Shown in pieces: positions 40,998-49,890 of a DNA stretch of 64,000 nt. The stretch lies in the NCBI RefSeq assembly GCF_049341845.1, contig NZ_JBMPIT010000001.1, positions 372,001-436,000 on the forward strand, in the 5' to 3' direction. This stretch comes from Curtobacterium guangdongense. GTDB taxonomy: Bacteria > Actinomycetota > Actinomycetes > Actinomycetales > Microbacteriaceae. Made by a program: the position numbers and the translations under genes. The notes beneath the pieces were generated by a model. The model worked only from the letters and a program-made list of their open reading frames with translations, did not search any database and had not been told where the DNA came from. How positions within the stretch are numbered: position 1 is the stretch's first letter; the number at the start of each line of letters is the position of its first letter.

Positions 40998-41819
40998 TCA
41001 ACCGCCCGCGGGACCCCTCCACGGCCCCCATGCGGGGTCGTGCCCCGGCCACACCTCGACACCCGGCAGCCGCGCCAGGTCGGCCAGCCGGTCGACGGAC
41101 CGCTGGGCGTCGGGCTCGTCACCCGTGACGCCGACCCACCCGCACGGCGTCCGCTCGGTGAGGTTCCGCTCGAGATCCGCTGCGTCGCACGCCAACACCA
41201 CCGCATGGTCCGGCAGGTCGACCCGCACCGACTGATGACCAGGAGTGTGCCCTCGGGTGTCGAGCACGCCGAGCCCGGGCGCGAGGTCGGTGTCCCCATC
41301 GACCAGCCGCACCTCGACGTCGGCGCCGAGGACGTCGCCGACGACGACGGTCTCCCGGCGTCCGATCCCGCTCCGGAGCCACTCCCACTCGCGGCGTTGC
41401 AGCACGACGGGCGTACCTGGTGGCACGAGGCGGAGGCCACCGGTGTGGTCGAGGTGCACGTGGGAGATCACGCTGGCTGCGAGAGCATCCCACGCGAGCC
41501 CCGCAGCCGCGATCCCCTCGGCCAGCGCATCGCCCGGCGGCACGACGGCTGTGTAGTTCGCATGGTCGTAGTGGGCCGCCCGCTGCTTTGGATCCCGGAC
41601 GCGGTCGAGGTCGAAGCCGCCGTCGACGAGCACCCAGCCCTCGTCGAAGACGACCGCGACCGCCGTGACCGGTTCGAGGAGGAACCGGGCCGGGTCTCCG
41701 CCGCGGAGCGAGATCGACTCCGGGATGGGCTCCCACCCGAGCACGAGGGGAACGAGGCGACGCGGGCGACCCCCGAGCGCCATGTCGCCTGCCGCCAGGT
41801 CGCGGACTGCTCGGACCAC
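40998..41819 (-). CDS. Metallo-beta-lactamase-fold hydrolase (lactonase-like)
   Basis: A 273-residue protein from GTG 41819, chosen because GGGAGGGG lies about 7 nt upstream. The metal site HVHLDH is followed by TGG; a downstream His lies in TRGHTPGHQ and an Asp in ACDAAD, as in AttM/AiiB-type lactonases and related hydrolases. N-terminal strand pairs (RLVPLVLGWEPIPES) match that subgroup. It is divergent from a cyclase-family hydrolase, with a TTGGATACAA site in between, so it belongs to the catabolic regulon. A lactone or other cyclic ester intermediate is a plausible substrate. Confidence 0.85.
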   Translation of the reverse strand: MVRAVRDLAAGDMALGGRPRRLVPLVLGWEPIPESISLRGGDPARFLLEPVTAVAVVFDEGWVLVDGGFDLDRVRDPKQRAAHYDHANYTAVVPPGDALAEGIAAAGLAWDALAASVISHVHLDHTGGLRLVPPGTPVVLQRREWEWLRSGIGRRETVVVGDVLGADVEVRLVDGDTDLAPGLGVLDTRGHTPGHQSVRVDLPDHAVVLACDAADLERNLTERTPCGWVGVTGDEPDAQRSVDRLADLARLPGVEVWPGHDPAWGPWRGPAGG

Positions 41820-41837
41820 GGTTGACCCCTCCCGCTG

Positions 41838-41870
41838 ATTGGATACAATAACTACAAAACCGAATCCATT
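41838..41870. promoter_or_regulatory. Regulon operator ATTGGATACAAT plus half-site GAATCCATTC
   Basis: 41838-41849 differs by one base from the perfect palindrome ATTGGATCCAAT found elsewhere in the cluster; a related half-site lies at 41862-41871. It is located between the MBL-fold gene and the cyclase-family gene, 19 bp from the former. The surrounding DNA is notably A/T-rich, as expected for a promoter. Confidence 0.6.
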
Positions 41871-41894
41871 CTGCCGGAGTTCCCGGAGGGACGC

Positions 41895-42545
41895 ATGACC
41901 GACGCGATCGACATCAACATCCCGATCCACACCGAGATGCTGCACTGGGGTCGGCGTCCGACCTACGAGATGGTGGAGCAGATCGCCGACGGGTTCCCCT
42001 CGGACGTCTCGCGGTGGGTGATCGGCGCCCACACCGGCACCCACGTCGACGCCCCATCGCACTTCGTCCCCGGCGCCGCGACCGTCGACGAGATCGCGCT
42101 GGACAGCGTCGTCGGACCGGTCCGGGTCCTGGACCTCCGTCACGTCGCCGAGGAGATCACGGCCGAGGACCTCGCGAGCGCCGGAGCCGGCGGGTCGGAG
42201 CGCGTGCTCTTCCGCACCCGGAACTCGACCGACGCGCTGACTCGGAACGTGCGTTCCGACACGTGGGTCGGCCTCGGCCCGAGCGGTGCCGCGTGGCTCG
42301 TCGAGAACGGGGTCCGGTTCGCGGGCATCGACTACATGACGATGGAGGCACCCGCACACACCGAGGCGTGGCCGACGCACGTCGCGCTCTGCGGGGCGGG
42401 CATCGTGATCCTCGAGAACGCGGACCTGTCCGACGTCGACCCGGGCGACTACCTCATGGTCTGCCAGCCGGTGCCGTTCGCCGGGCGGGAGGCCGCGCCG
42501 GCCCCGACCGTCCTGCTCCCCCTCGTCGCGGCGGTCGGCGCGTGA
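41895..42545 (+). CDS. Cyclase-family hydrolase (kynurenine formamidase / isatin hydrolase fold)
   Basis: A 216-residue protein with the family's metal motif HTGTHVDAPSHF (about residues 46-57) and a C-terminal GIDYMTMEAP with THVAL. These metal-dependent enzymes hydrolyse N-formyl amides, isatin-like lactams or related cyclic amides. ATG 41895 follows GGAGGG. It is coupled (GTGA overlap) to an alpha/beta-hydrolase. The natural substrate here is unknown; a formamide or lactam intermediate in the amine pathway fits the neighbourhood. Confidence 0.85.
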   Translation: MTDAIDINIPIHTEMLHWGRRPTYEMVEQIADGFPSDVSRWVIGAHTGTHVDAPSHFVPGAATVDEIALDSVVGPVRVLDLRHVAEEITAEDLASAGAGGSERVLFRTRNSTDALTRNVRSDTWVGLGPSGAAWLVENGVRFAGIDYMTMEAPAHTEAWPTHVALCGAGIVILENADLSDVDPGDYLMVCQPVPFAGREAAPAPTVLLPLVAAVGA

Positions 42546-43237
42546 GCACCTCGACGGTGCACGTCGTCCTGGTCCACGGTGCCGGTGGGTCACCGTCGGC
42601 GTGGTCCTCCGTCACGCCGCTCCTGCGTGCTCGCGGCATCGCCTACACGCTCGCCGACAACGCCCTGACGTCACTGCGGGACGACGAGGCATCGGTGCGC
42701 GCACTCGTCGACGCGGTCGACGGTCCGGTCCTGCTCGTCGGGCACTCGTACGGCGGTGCCGTGATCACGAACGCCGGTACGCACGAGCGCGTGGTGGGTC
42801 TGGTCTACGTCGCGGCGTTCGCGCCGGACGCCGGCGAGTCCGTCTCCGCGATCGTCGAACGCAGCGAACCCGCCCTCGTCTCGCGGTACACCGACCGCGG
42901 CCCGGACGGCGAGTGGGTCACCCGCGACGACGAGGAGTCCCGGGCCGCGCTCGCCTGGGACGTACCGGACGACGTCCTGCAGGCGGCACGGTACGAGCGC
43001 CGCGCGACCGCGGACGCCGCGTTCCAGCAGCCGACGGGCGAGCCCGCGTGGGCCACCCGGCCGAGCTGGTACCTGGTGGCGTCGAGCGACCGGCACCTGC
43101 TCCCGGAGATCCAGCGCGACTTCGTCGCGCGCATGGGCGCGGACGCCGAGGAGGTCGACACCAGTCACGCAGTGGCCCACGCCGCCCCCGAGCGGGTCGT
43201 CGCGGTCATCGAGCGCGCGATCGCCGCCGTCGCCTGA
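42542..43237 (+). CDS. Alpha/beta-hydrolase
   Basis: A 231-residue hydrolase from GTG 42542. It has the oxyanion-type VHGAGGSPSAW near residue 12, nucleophile Ser in VGHSYGG near residue 66, and a catalytic His in DTSHAVAHAAPE near the C-terminus. It is a single-domain esterase/amidase-like protein related to the MenH/EstC-type small hydrolases. It overlaps the cyclase-family gene and converges with an amidohydrolase gene, 20 bp apart. Confidence 0.88.
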   Translation: MSTSTVHVVLVHGAGGSPSAWSSVTPLLRARGIAYTLADNALTSLRDDEASVRALVDAVDGPVLLVGHSYGGAVITNAGTHERVVGLVYVAAFAPDAGESVSAIVERSEPALVSRYTDRGPDGEWVTRDDEESRAALAWDVPDDVLQAARYERRATADAAFQQPTGEPAWATRPSWYLVASSDRHLLPEIQRDFVARMGADAEEVDTSHAVAHAAPERVVAVIERAIAAVA

Positions 43238-43257
43238 CCACCACGCGGTGACCATCG

Positions 43258-44535
43258 TCAGGAGGCCGTGGTCACCAGGCCGTCGAGGTCCTTGACCGCG
43301 CGTCCGGACTGCAGGACCGCGCGGACGTTGGCAGCGTCGGCGAGCGCGCCGACGTCGACGAGCGGGTCGACGCGCGAGACGACCAGGTCACCGACCTTGC
43401 CGGGCTCGACGGAGCCGAGCCGGTCCTCCAGTCCGAGGAGCCGCGCCCCGTGGAGGGTGCCGGCCGTGACGGCGGCGAGCGGCGTCAGACCGACCTGTAC
43501 CAGCCGTGCGAGCTCCGCCAGGTTGCGGCCGTGCGGATGGACGCCGGCGTCGGTACCGAGCGCGACGGGAACCCCGGCGGCGACGGCGCGACGGACGCTG
43601 TCGAGGCCGCGCTCGTGCAGGGCGGCACGGTGCCGCAGGCGCTCGTCGGAGGTGGTGGTCGGGTCGAGTTCGCGGAGCAGCGTGCTGAGCGTGGGGACCA
43701 GCGCCGTCCCGCGTTCGACCATCAGCGCGATGGTCTCGTCGCTGAGGTCGTACCCGTGCTCGATGCTCGACGCGCCGCCGAGCACCGCCGCGCGGACGGC
43801 TGCATCGGTCAGGGCGTGTGCGGCGACCGGACGCCCACCGCGTTCGCCGACCAGCCGGACGACCAGGCGGACCTGCTCCTCGGTGATCCCGACGTCGTCC
43901 GGGTCGTCCGTCGGTGATCCGACGCCGCCGGAGGTCGAGAGCTTGATCGCGTCGGCTCCCGTGCGGAGCAGGGTGCGGACGGCACGGACGACGTCCTCGT
44001 CGGTGTCGACCACGCCGGGCTCTGGCATCCCCGACCGCACGGCCCACGCCGGGAGCGAGCCGTTCGGCCGGACGGGGTCCGCGTGGCCGCCGGTGGGCGA
44101 GAGCATCGCGATGGCGAGGTGGAGTCGCGGGCCCACGACCGTGCCCCGCGCGACGGCGTTCCGGTAGCCGGGGGTGAGGCCGTCGAGGTCCCGTGCGGTG
44201 GTGACGCCGGCGTGCAGCGTGGAGCGGAGCACCTCGGCGACCTCGAGCACGTCCTCCTCGGGGAACCGCGCTCGCTGCTCCTCCGGAGCGGTCGGCACCA
44301 TGCTGAGGTGCACGTGGGCGTCGATGAAGCCGGGCAGCAGCCACGTACCGGTGAGGTCGGCGACGGGGACGCCGGGCGCCGGCTCGCGTCGCGGACCGGC
44401 GTAGGTGACGATGCCGTCGTGCAGCTCGACCTCGGCGTCGGCGCGCGGCGGCGTGCCGGTGCCGTCGACCAGTGTTGCGCCGACCAGCCGGAGCACGCCG
44501 GGGGTGTGTGGGGTCGTCGGGAGTCGTGCCGCCAT
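43258..44535 (-). CDS. Amidohydrolase-family protein (imidazolonepropionase / prolidase-like)
   Basis: A 425-residue amidohydrolase. Metal ligands: DAHVHLS near residue 73, Lys in DAIKLSTSGG (probable carboxylated lysine), His in AHALTDAA and EHGYDLS, and Asp in GTDAGVHPHG. This group contains metal-dependent dipeptidases (Xaa-Pro/Xaa-Arg type) and imidazolonepropionases. It is the last gene of the operon that starts with the solute-binding protein, so it may cleave the imported peptide or amide. Confidence 0.87.
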   Translation of the reverse strand: MAARLPTTPHTPGVLRLVGATLVDGTGTPPRADAEVELHDGIVTYAGPRREPAPGVPVADLTGTWLLPGFIDAHVHLSMVPTAPEEQRARFPEEDVLEVAEVLRSTLHAGVTTARDLDGLTPGYRNAVARGTVVGPRLHLAIAMLSPTGGHADPVRPNGSLPAWAVRSGMPEPGVVDTDEDVVRAVRTLLRTGADAIKLSTSGGVGSPTDDPDDVGITEEQVRLVVRLVGERGGRPVAAHALTDAAVRAAVLGGASSIEHGYDLSDETIALMVERGTALVPTLSTLLRELDPTTTSDERLRHRAALHERGLDSVRRAVAAGVPVALGTDAGVHPHGRNLAELARLVQVGLTPLAAVTAGTLHGARLLGLEDRLGSVEPGKVGDLVVSRVDPLVDVGALADAANVRAVLQSGRAVKDLDGLVTTAS

Positions 44536-44557
44536 TGACGGAACCTTCCGTGGTCGG

Positions 44558-45370
44558 TCAGCCGGCCAGGCTGAAGCGGGCGGATCCGGGGTCGGCGTCG
44601 AGCAGCCGACGCGTGTACCAGTGCTGCGGATCGGCGTAGATCTGCTCGACGGGACCGGACTCGACCACCTCGCCCTGGAAGAGCACCACGACCTCGTCGC
44701 TGACGCGCTGCACGACGGCGAGGTTGTGCGAGATGAAGACCATCGTCAGCCCGAGGGACTCCTTGATTTCGGCCAGCAACTCGAGGATCTGCGCCTGCAC
44801 CGACACGTCGAGCGCCGAGGTGATCTCGTCGGCGATCACGAGGTGGGGGTCGATGACCAGCCCGCGAGCGATCGCGATCCGTTGCCGCTGGCCGCCGGAG
44901 AACTCGTGCGGGTAGCGGTGCATCATGTCCGGTGCGAGCCCGACCCGCTCGAGCCAGCTGCCGATGAGTCCTTCGTGGACGGACACGCGCGGACGGATCG
45001 GGTCGATGGCCTCGGCCAGCGTCTGCGCCACGGTCCGCCGTGGCGAGAGTGACGAGTAGGGGTCCTGCGGGATCATCTGGATCCGGCGGCGGGCGGCGTG
45101 CAGGGCGGACCGGTGCGCCGAGCCGAGGTCGACGCCGTCGACCGTGACGCTCCCGGCGGCCGGTTTCACCGTGCCGACGAGGACCTTGGCGAGCGTGGAC
45201 TTGCCGGAGCCGGACTCGCCGACGATGCCCACCGTGCGGCCGCGGTCGAGGCGGAGGTCGACGTCGTGGAGCACGGTCGTCGACCCGAATGCGACGTCGA
45301 GTGCGCGGACGTCGATCATCGGCCCGGTCTGGTCGGCGACCGCGTTCCGGGTCCTGGTCGTGTCGGTCAC
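44558..45370 (-). CDS. ABC importer ATPase (DppF/OppF type)
   Basis: A 270-residue ATPase: Walker A GESGSGKST, MIPQDPYSSLSPR Q-loop, signature FSGGQRQRIAIARGL, Walker B HLVIADEITSALDVSVQAQ. GTG 45370 overlaps the stop of the fused permease-ATPase gene. It is one of the two ATPases of a peptide/nickel/opine-type importer. The C-terminal part (DPQHWYTRRLL) resembles the oligopeptide-binding-domain tail of the family but is short. Confidence 0.9.
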   Translation of the reverse strand: MTDTTRTRNAVADQTGPMIDVRALDVAFGSTTVLHDVDLRLDRGRTVGIVGESGSGKSTLAKVLVGTVKPAAGSVTVDGVDLGSAHRSALHAARRRIQMIPQDPYSSLSPRRTVAQTLAEAIDPIRPRVSVHEGLIGSWLERVGLAPDMMHRYPHEFSGGQRQRIAIARGLVIDPHLVIADEITSALDVSVQAQILELLAEIKESLGLTMVFISHNLAVVQRVSDEVVVLFQGEVVESGPVEQIYADPQHWYTRRLLDADPGSARFSLAG

Positions 45371-47094
45371 GCGCGCGCCTCCGTCTGCTCCGTGGGGACC
45401 GTCACGACCGGCGTGGCCGCGAGCAGCTGCTTCGTGTACGGGTGCTCGACCGTCTCCGGGGACAGCGCGGCGACGTCGTCGATGCGTTCCACGATCGATC
45501 CGTTGCGCATCACGAGCACCCGGTCGCACAGCGCTCGGACGACGCCGAGGTCGTGCGAGATGAAGAGCACGGCCGTCCCGGAGTCCTCGTTCATGCGCTT
45601 CAGCACGGTGAGGACCTCGCGCTGGACGGTCACGTCGAGCGCGGTGGTCGGCTCGTCGGCGATGAGCAGGTCCGGCTTCGTGCTCATCGCCGACGCGATC
45701 ATCGCGCGCTGCTTCATGCCGCCGGAGAGCTGGTGCGGGTACTGGCGGAGGCGCCCCTCGGGGTCGGTGAGCTTGACGGCCCGGAACCCCTGTGTCAGCA
45801 GCCGCAGGGCGTCGCGTCGGCTGTGGCGGAGGCGCATCCTGAGGACGTCGGACAGCTGGATGCCGAGCACCATCGCCGGGTTCAGGGCGGTGCCCGGGTC
45901 CTGGTAGACCAGGCCGATCCGCGATGCGAGCACACGGTCCGGAACGCGGCCGAGCAGGTCGACGCCGCCCAGTTCGAGTCGGCGAGCCGAGGCCTCGAGC
46001 CCCTCGCTGAGCAGCTTGGCGACGACGGAGGCGGTGAGGGACTTGCCGGAACCCGATTCCCCGACGATCCCGAGCACCTCGCCGCGACGGATGGTGAACG
46101 AGACGTCGTCGACGAGCGGTCGACCGCTCGCAGCGTGCCGCACGGTGATGCCGTCGGCGACGAGCACGGCGTCGTCCTCGACCGCGAGCGTGGACGTCTC
46201 GGGGGATCGCGTCGTCCGGGCCCGCGTCGAGTTCGACCGCGGGTTCGCGGCTGCGGCGAGGCCGTCCCCGACGAGCAGGGCGGCGAGGGACGCGAAGGTG
46301 AGGGCGACTGCCGGACCGACGATGACGATCGGGTTCACCGCGATGCGGTCGAGGCCGTCGTTGAGCAGCGTGCCCCAGTCGAAGGCGGGGGTCTGCGCGC
46401 CGAGCCCGATGAAGGACAGGCCGGAGATCTCGACGAGCGACCCGGAGAACGCGCCCGCGATGAGGATCAGCGTCGGCTCTGCCATGTTCGGGAGCACGTG
46501 GCGCACCGCCACCCGGTGCGCCGGGACGCCCATCAGTCGGGCGGTCGTGACGTACTCGCTGGTGGAGATCTTGGCGGCGAGGTTGGCCGTGAGCCGCGCG
46601 AACCCGGCGATGTTGGCGACGGCGATCGCGACCACCACCTGGACCGTCCCCTGCCCGAGGATCGCGGCGACGATGATGGCGACGAGCATCGTCGGGTAGC
46701 TGACGGCGAACTCGATCGCACGGAGACCGAATTCGCGGAGCCGCGTCGGTGCGAGCCAGACGCCGATGCCGAGCGCGATGCCGACCACCGCCGAGAGCGC
46801 CGTGGCGGCGAGCGCCATGACGACCGTTGCACGGGTGGCAACGAGCGTGCGGGCGAGCATGTCGCGACCGAGCGTGTCGGTACCGAGGGGGTGCTCCGCG
46901 GTCGAGCCGAGGCCGGCCGTGCCCCCGATGCCCCGCGCTTGGGCACCGAGTACGAACGGTGCGACGACCGCGACGAGGAGGATCAGTCCGAACATGACGA
47001 GACCGACGACAAGTCCCGCGTTCCAGTTGAACGCCCGCGGCCGTGCCGGCTGGTCGACACTGGCGGCGCGGACGGCGGTGATGGTGTCAGCCAC
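45367..47094 (-). CDS. Fused ABC importer permease-ATPase (DppC-DppD)
   Basis: A 575-residue fusion. Residues about 1-290 form the DppC-type permease (GTDTLGRDMLAR, then the EAA loop region TTARLMGVPAHRVAVRHVLPN). Residues about 325-575 form the DppD-type ATPase (GESGSGKSLTASV, LVYQDPGTALNP, LSGGMKQRAMIASAM, LLIADEPTTALDVTVQRE). The linker at about 290-320 is Ser/Arg-rich. Such fusions are known in actinobacterial peptide importers. It overlaps both neighbours, giving a strictly coupled operon. Confidence 0.92.
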   Translation of the reverse strand: MADTITAVRAASVDQPARPRAFNWNAGLVVGLVMFGLILLVAVVAPFVLGAQARGIGGTAGLGSTAEHPLGTDTLGRDMLARTLVATRATVVMALAATALSAVVGIALGIGVWLAPTRLREFGLRAIEFAVSYPTMLVAIIVAAILGQGTVQVVVAIAVANIAGFARLTANLAAKISTSEYVTTARLMGVPAHRVAVRHVLPNMAEPTLILIAGAFSGSLVEISGLSFIGLGAQTPAFDWGTLLNDGLDRIAVNPIVIVGPAVALTFASLAALLVGDGLAAAANPRSNSTRARTTRSPETSTLAVEDDAVLVADGITVRHAASGRPLVDDVSFTIRRGEVLGIVGESGSGKSLTASVVAKLLSEGLEASARRLELGGVDLLGRVPDRVLASRIGLVYQDPGTALNPAMVLGIQLSDVLRMRLRHSRRDALRLLTQGFRAVKLTDPEGRLRQYPHQLSGGMKQRAMIASAMSTKPDLLIADEPTTALDVTVQREVLTVLKRMNEDSGTAVLFISHDLGVVRALCDRVLVMRNGSIVERIDDVAALSPETVEHPYTKQLLAATPVVTVPTEQTEARA

Positions 47095-48130
47095 GCTTGT
47101 CTCCGAGGGTGCGCGGGTCGATGAGACCCAAGATGATGTCGATGACGAGGGTGATCACGAGCGAGATCAGGCCGATCACGAAGACGGCTGCGCGGATCAC
47201 CGGGTAGTCCTTGTCCACGGCGATCGCCTGCACGATCACGCCACCGAGGCCCGGCCACGCGAACACCGCCTCGGTGATGAGTGCGGAGCCGAGCAGCGCG
47301 GTCAGGATGATCCCGGAGAGCGTCAGCGCCGTGGTGAGGAGGTTCGGCAGCATGTGCTTCGCGTAGATCGACAGTGCCGGCAGCCGCCATCCGCGCGCGG
47401 TGCGCATGTAGTCCTGCTCGAGGATGACCGCCGTCTCACGCCGCACGATGCGCGCCACGGAACAGGTGCCGCCGATGGTCAGCGAGGCGATCGGCAGGAC
47501 GGCGGCCGCCCCGAAGTCGTAGGCCGGTGAGTAGGCCGGGGGCAGGACGTGGAGCAGGACCGCGAACACGACCACGAATCCGGTGGCGAGGACGTAGACC
47601 GGGATGGACGAGATGAGCCCGGTCACGGCCGTGAACGACACGTCGAGCCAGCGGTGGCGGTCGCCGCGGGTCAGCACCCCGACCGTCATCCCGAGCCCCA
47701 GGCCGAGCACGAGGAGGAGCAGCACGGCGGCGATCGTGATGGTGAGCGTGTACGGCACGGCCGTCATCACGACGTCCATCGCCGGGATCCGGTACTTGTA
47801 CGAGTCCCCGAAGTCGCCCTGCACCACGCCGGCGACGTAGTGCCAGAGCTGGACGGGGATCGGCTGGTCCAGGCCGAGCTGGTGCCGGACCAGCTCGACC
47901 TGCGCGAGCGTCGCGGTGTCACCGGCGATGGCGGTGGCCGGGTCGCCGGGGATGAGCTGCACGATCAGGAAGGTCACGAGGACGAGCAACGCGAGGTTGA
48001 CGATGAGACCGACGGCGCGGCGGAGGAGGAACCGCCGCCAGGCGCTCCCGAGGCTCGCGGCTCGGGGACCAGCGGCGACGGGGTCGCCCGGACCGGGCAC
48101 GGGGGGATGGTCGACGGTGGTGGTGCTCAT
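47087..48130 (-). CDS. ABC importer permease (DppB type)
   Basis: A 347-residue permease with six membrane segments. It has LIVQLIPGDPA near residue 57, the large extracytoplasmic segment after TM1, and the coupling loop ARGWRLPALSIYAKHMLPN. ATG 48130 opens a 30-residue Pro-rich cytoplasmic leader. The stop overlaps the start of the permease-ATPase fusion by 8 bp. With the fusion, DppF-type ATPase and solute-binding protein it completes the importer. Confidence 0.92.
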   Translation of the reverse strand: MSTTTVDHPPVPGPGDPVAAGPRAASLGSAWRRFLLRRAVGLIVNLALLVLVTFLIVQLIPGDPATAIAGDTATLAQVELVRHQLGLDQPIPVQLWHYVAGVVQGDFGDSYKYRIPAMDVVMTAVPYTLTITIAAVLLLLVLGLGLGMTVGVLTRGDRHRWLDVSFTAVTGLISSIPVYVLATGFVVVFAVLLHVLPPAYSPAYDFGAAAVLPIASLTIGGTCSVARIVRRETAVILEQDYMRTARGWRLPALSIYAKHMLPNLLTTALTLSGIILTALLGSALITEAVFAWPGLGGVIVQAIAVDKDYPVIRAAVFVIGLISLVITLVIDIILGLIDPRTLGDKRG

Positions 48131-48198
48131 CGTGGGTCCTCCAGGTGCTCCGGTCCGGGCGGTGGTGGGTGTTGCTGGTGGTGCGCGCGGTCAGCGGG

Positions 48199-49779
48199 TC
48201 AGCCGACGATCCGCATCGCGGACGGGTCCCAGTAGCCCGAGAACACGTGCGTTGCGAAGCCCTTGCGGGCGACGTAGCGGTGCGTGTCCGTGATGAGCGG
48301 GGTCATGTCGACGCGCTCGAGGATCGACTTCTGCGCGGTCTCGAAGTCGGCGCACTGCTGGTCGGCATCGGTGGTCGCCATCGCTGCCTGATACGCCTTC
48401 ACGCCCTCGGGGTTGTCGCTCGAGGAGACGTTCGTGCCGCCGTCGGGGTAGGTCGCACCGAGGTACCGGGCGATCGAGAGGTTGATCAGACCGACCTGTG
48501 CGTCCTCGGCCGCGATCGCGACGTCCCAGGTCTTCGGCTCGGTCCGCATCTGCTTCGTCCAGTCGGCGGGGTCGGGCGCGGACACCGTCACGGTCGCACC
48601 GGCGTTCCGCAGCGATTCCGCGAGGAAGTCGGCAGCGGGGTCCCAGTTCGACATCATGAGGAGGCGGATGGTCTTGCCCTCGAGCTCCTTGGCCGCGGCC
48701 TTCGGGTCGTACGACTGCACGAGGGACGAGCCGTCCACGGCGCAGCGGTAGCTCGCGGCGTTCACGGTCGTCTGCTTCACCCCGAGGCCGTCGAGTCCGG
48801 CGTCGTTGAAGCCCTTGGTGTCGATCGCCTGGGCGACGGCCGCACGCAGGGGCTGGTTGTCTGCGAACACCGAGCCGGAGCCCTCGGCCTCGTTGAACAC
48901 GAGGTTGTACGCCGAGCTCGCGAACTTCACCGTCGAGTAGTCGCCCTTCTCGAACCGTTCGGCGTTCGAGTCGTAGAAGCGCGCGACGTCGACACCGCCG
49001 GACTGCAGCAGGTTGGCGCTCGTGTTCGAGTCCCCCTGCACGGTCATGTTGATGGTCTTGGCCGGCTTGCCCTCGACCGTCTTCCAGTCGGGCCAGGCGT
49101 CGTAGTCCGAGCGGAGCGAGTACTGCACGCTCTTGCCGGCCGACGACTTCGTGAGCGTGTACGGACCGGACCAGGCGCCCTTCACGGTGCCGGCGGCGAG
49201 GCCCTTCGGGTCGGCGATGCCGGCCGGGCAGATGACACCGGTGCCGGGGCGCGTCAGGCCGCCGAGCAGCTGCGAGTACGGTGCGCTGAGCGAGATCGTC
49301 AGGGTGCCCGCGGAGTCGTCGGGGGTGAAGGTCGGGTCGCCGGAGCCGAACGCCTGGTTCTTCCAGGTCTGCGCGCCCGAGTCGTCAAGACCCACGAGGT
49401 ACTCGAAGGACTTCGCCACGACGCTCGGCGTGATCTTCGTGCCGTCGGAGCAGGTCGCGCCGTCACGGATGGTGAACTCGTACTTCGACGCCGACTCGGC
49501 GTCCCACTTGGTCGCGAGTCCGCCGACGTACCCGCCGTCGTCGCCCTCGGCCTGGCGGAGCAGGGTGTCGAAGCCGAGTCGGGCGACCTCGACGTCGGAG
49601 CTGGCCGAGGCCTTCGCCGGGTCGAACGTCGCCGGTGCGTACCAGAGCTCGGCGTTGATCGTGTCGGTGGTCGACGAGCCGCCACCGGTACCGGCGTTGC
49701 CGGACGCGGTGCACGCGCTCAGGGAGAGGCCGACGGCGGTCGCCACTGCGACGCCGACGAGGATGCGCTTCCTCACCAT
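48199..49779 (-). CDS. Solute-binding lipoprotein of the peptide-type ABC importer (SBP family 5)
   Basis: A 526-residue extracytoplasmic binding protein. It has a lipoprotein signal with lipobox LSAC (lipidated Cys23), a Gly/Ser/Thr linker, then the family 5 fold: WYAPATFDPAK, WKNQAF, FNEAEGSGSVFADNQPLRAAVAQAID. ATG 49779 (MVRKRIL) is preferred to the upstream open frame. The promoter carries the TTGGATCCAA palindrome 65 bp upstream. Family members bind peptides, opines, nickel or plant-derived small molecules. The ligand is unknown. Confidence 0.9.
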   Translation of the reverse strand: MVRKRILVGVAVATAVGLSLSACTASGNAGTGGGSSTTDTINAELWYAPATFDPAKASASSDVEVARLGFDTLLRQAEGDDGGYVGGLATKWDAESASKYEFTIRDGATCSDGTKITPSVVAKSFEYLVGLDDSGAQTWKNQAFGSGDPTFTPDDSAGTLTISLSAPYSQLLGGLTRPGTGVICPAGIADPKGLAAGTVKGAWSGPYTLTKSSAGKSVQYSLRSDYDAWPDWKTVEGKPAKTINMTVQGDSNTSANLLQSGGVDVARFYDSNAERFEKGDYSTVKFASSAYNLVFNEAEGSGSVFADNQPLRAAVAQAIDTKGFNDAGLDGLGVKQTTVNAASYRCAVDGSSLVQSYDPKAAAKELEGKTIRLLMMSNWDPAADFLAESLRNAGATVTVSAPDPADWTKQMRTEPKTWDVAIAAEDAQVGLINLSIARYLGATYPDGGTNVSSSDNPEGVKAYQAAMATTDADQQCADFETAQKSILERVDMTPLITDTHRYVARKGFATHVFSGYWDPSAMRIVG

Positions 49780-49843
49780 GGTGCTGTCCTCCAATGGGAT
49801 TCGGGGTGATGCCAGGGGGTCAGTCCCAGGGTCCGGGTCCAAC

Positions 49844-49853
49844 TTGGATCCAA
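49844..49853. promoter_or_regulatory. Regulon operator TTGGATCCAA upstream of the importer operon
   Basis: The core is a perfect palindrome, with ATCCAA again at 49869-49874 as an extra half-site. It lies between the importer operon and the end of the YtcJ-like amidohydrolase gene, in an A/T-rich pocket typical of a promoter. Confidence 0.65.
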
Positions 49854-49890
49854 TCTAAGACAATACGCATCCAACTATGTTTCGGGTGGA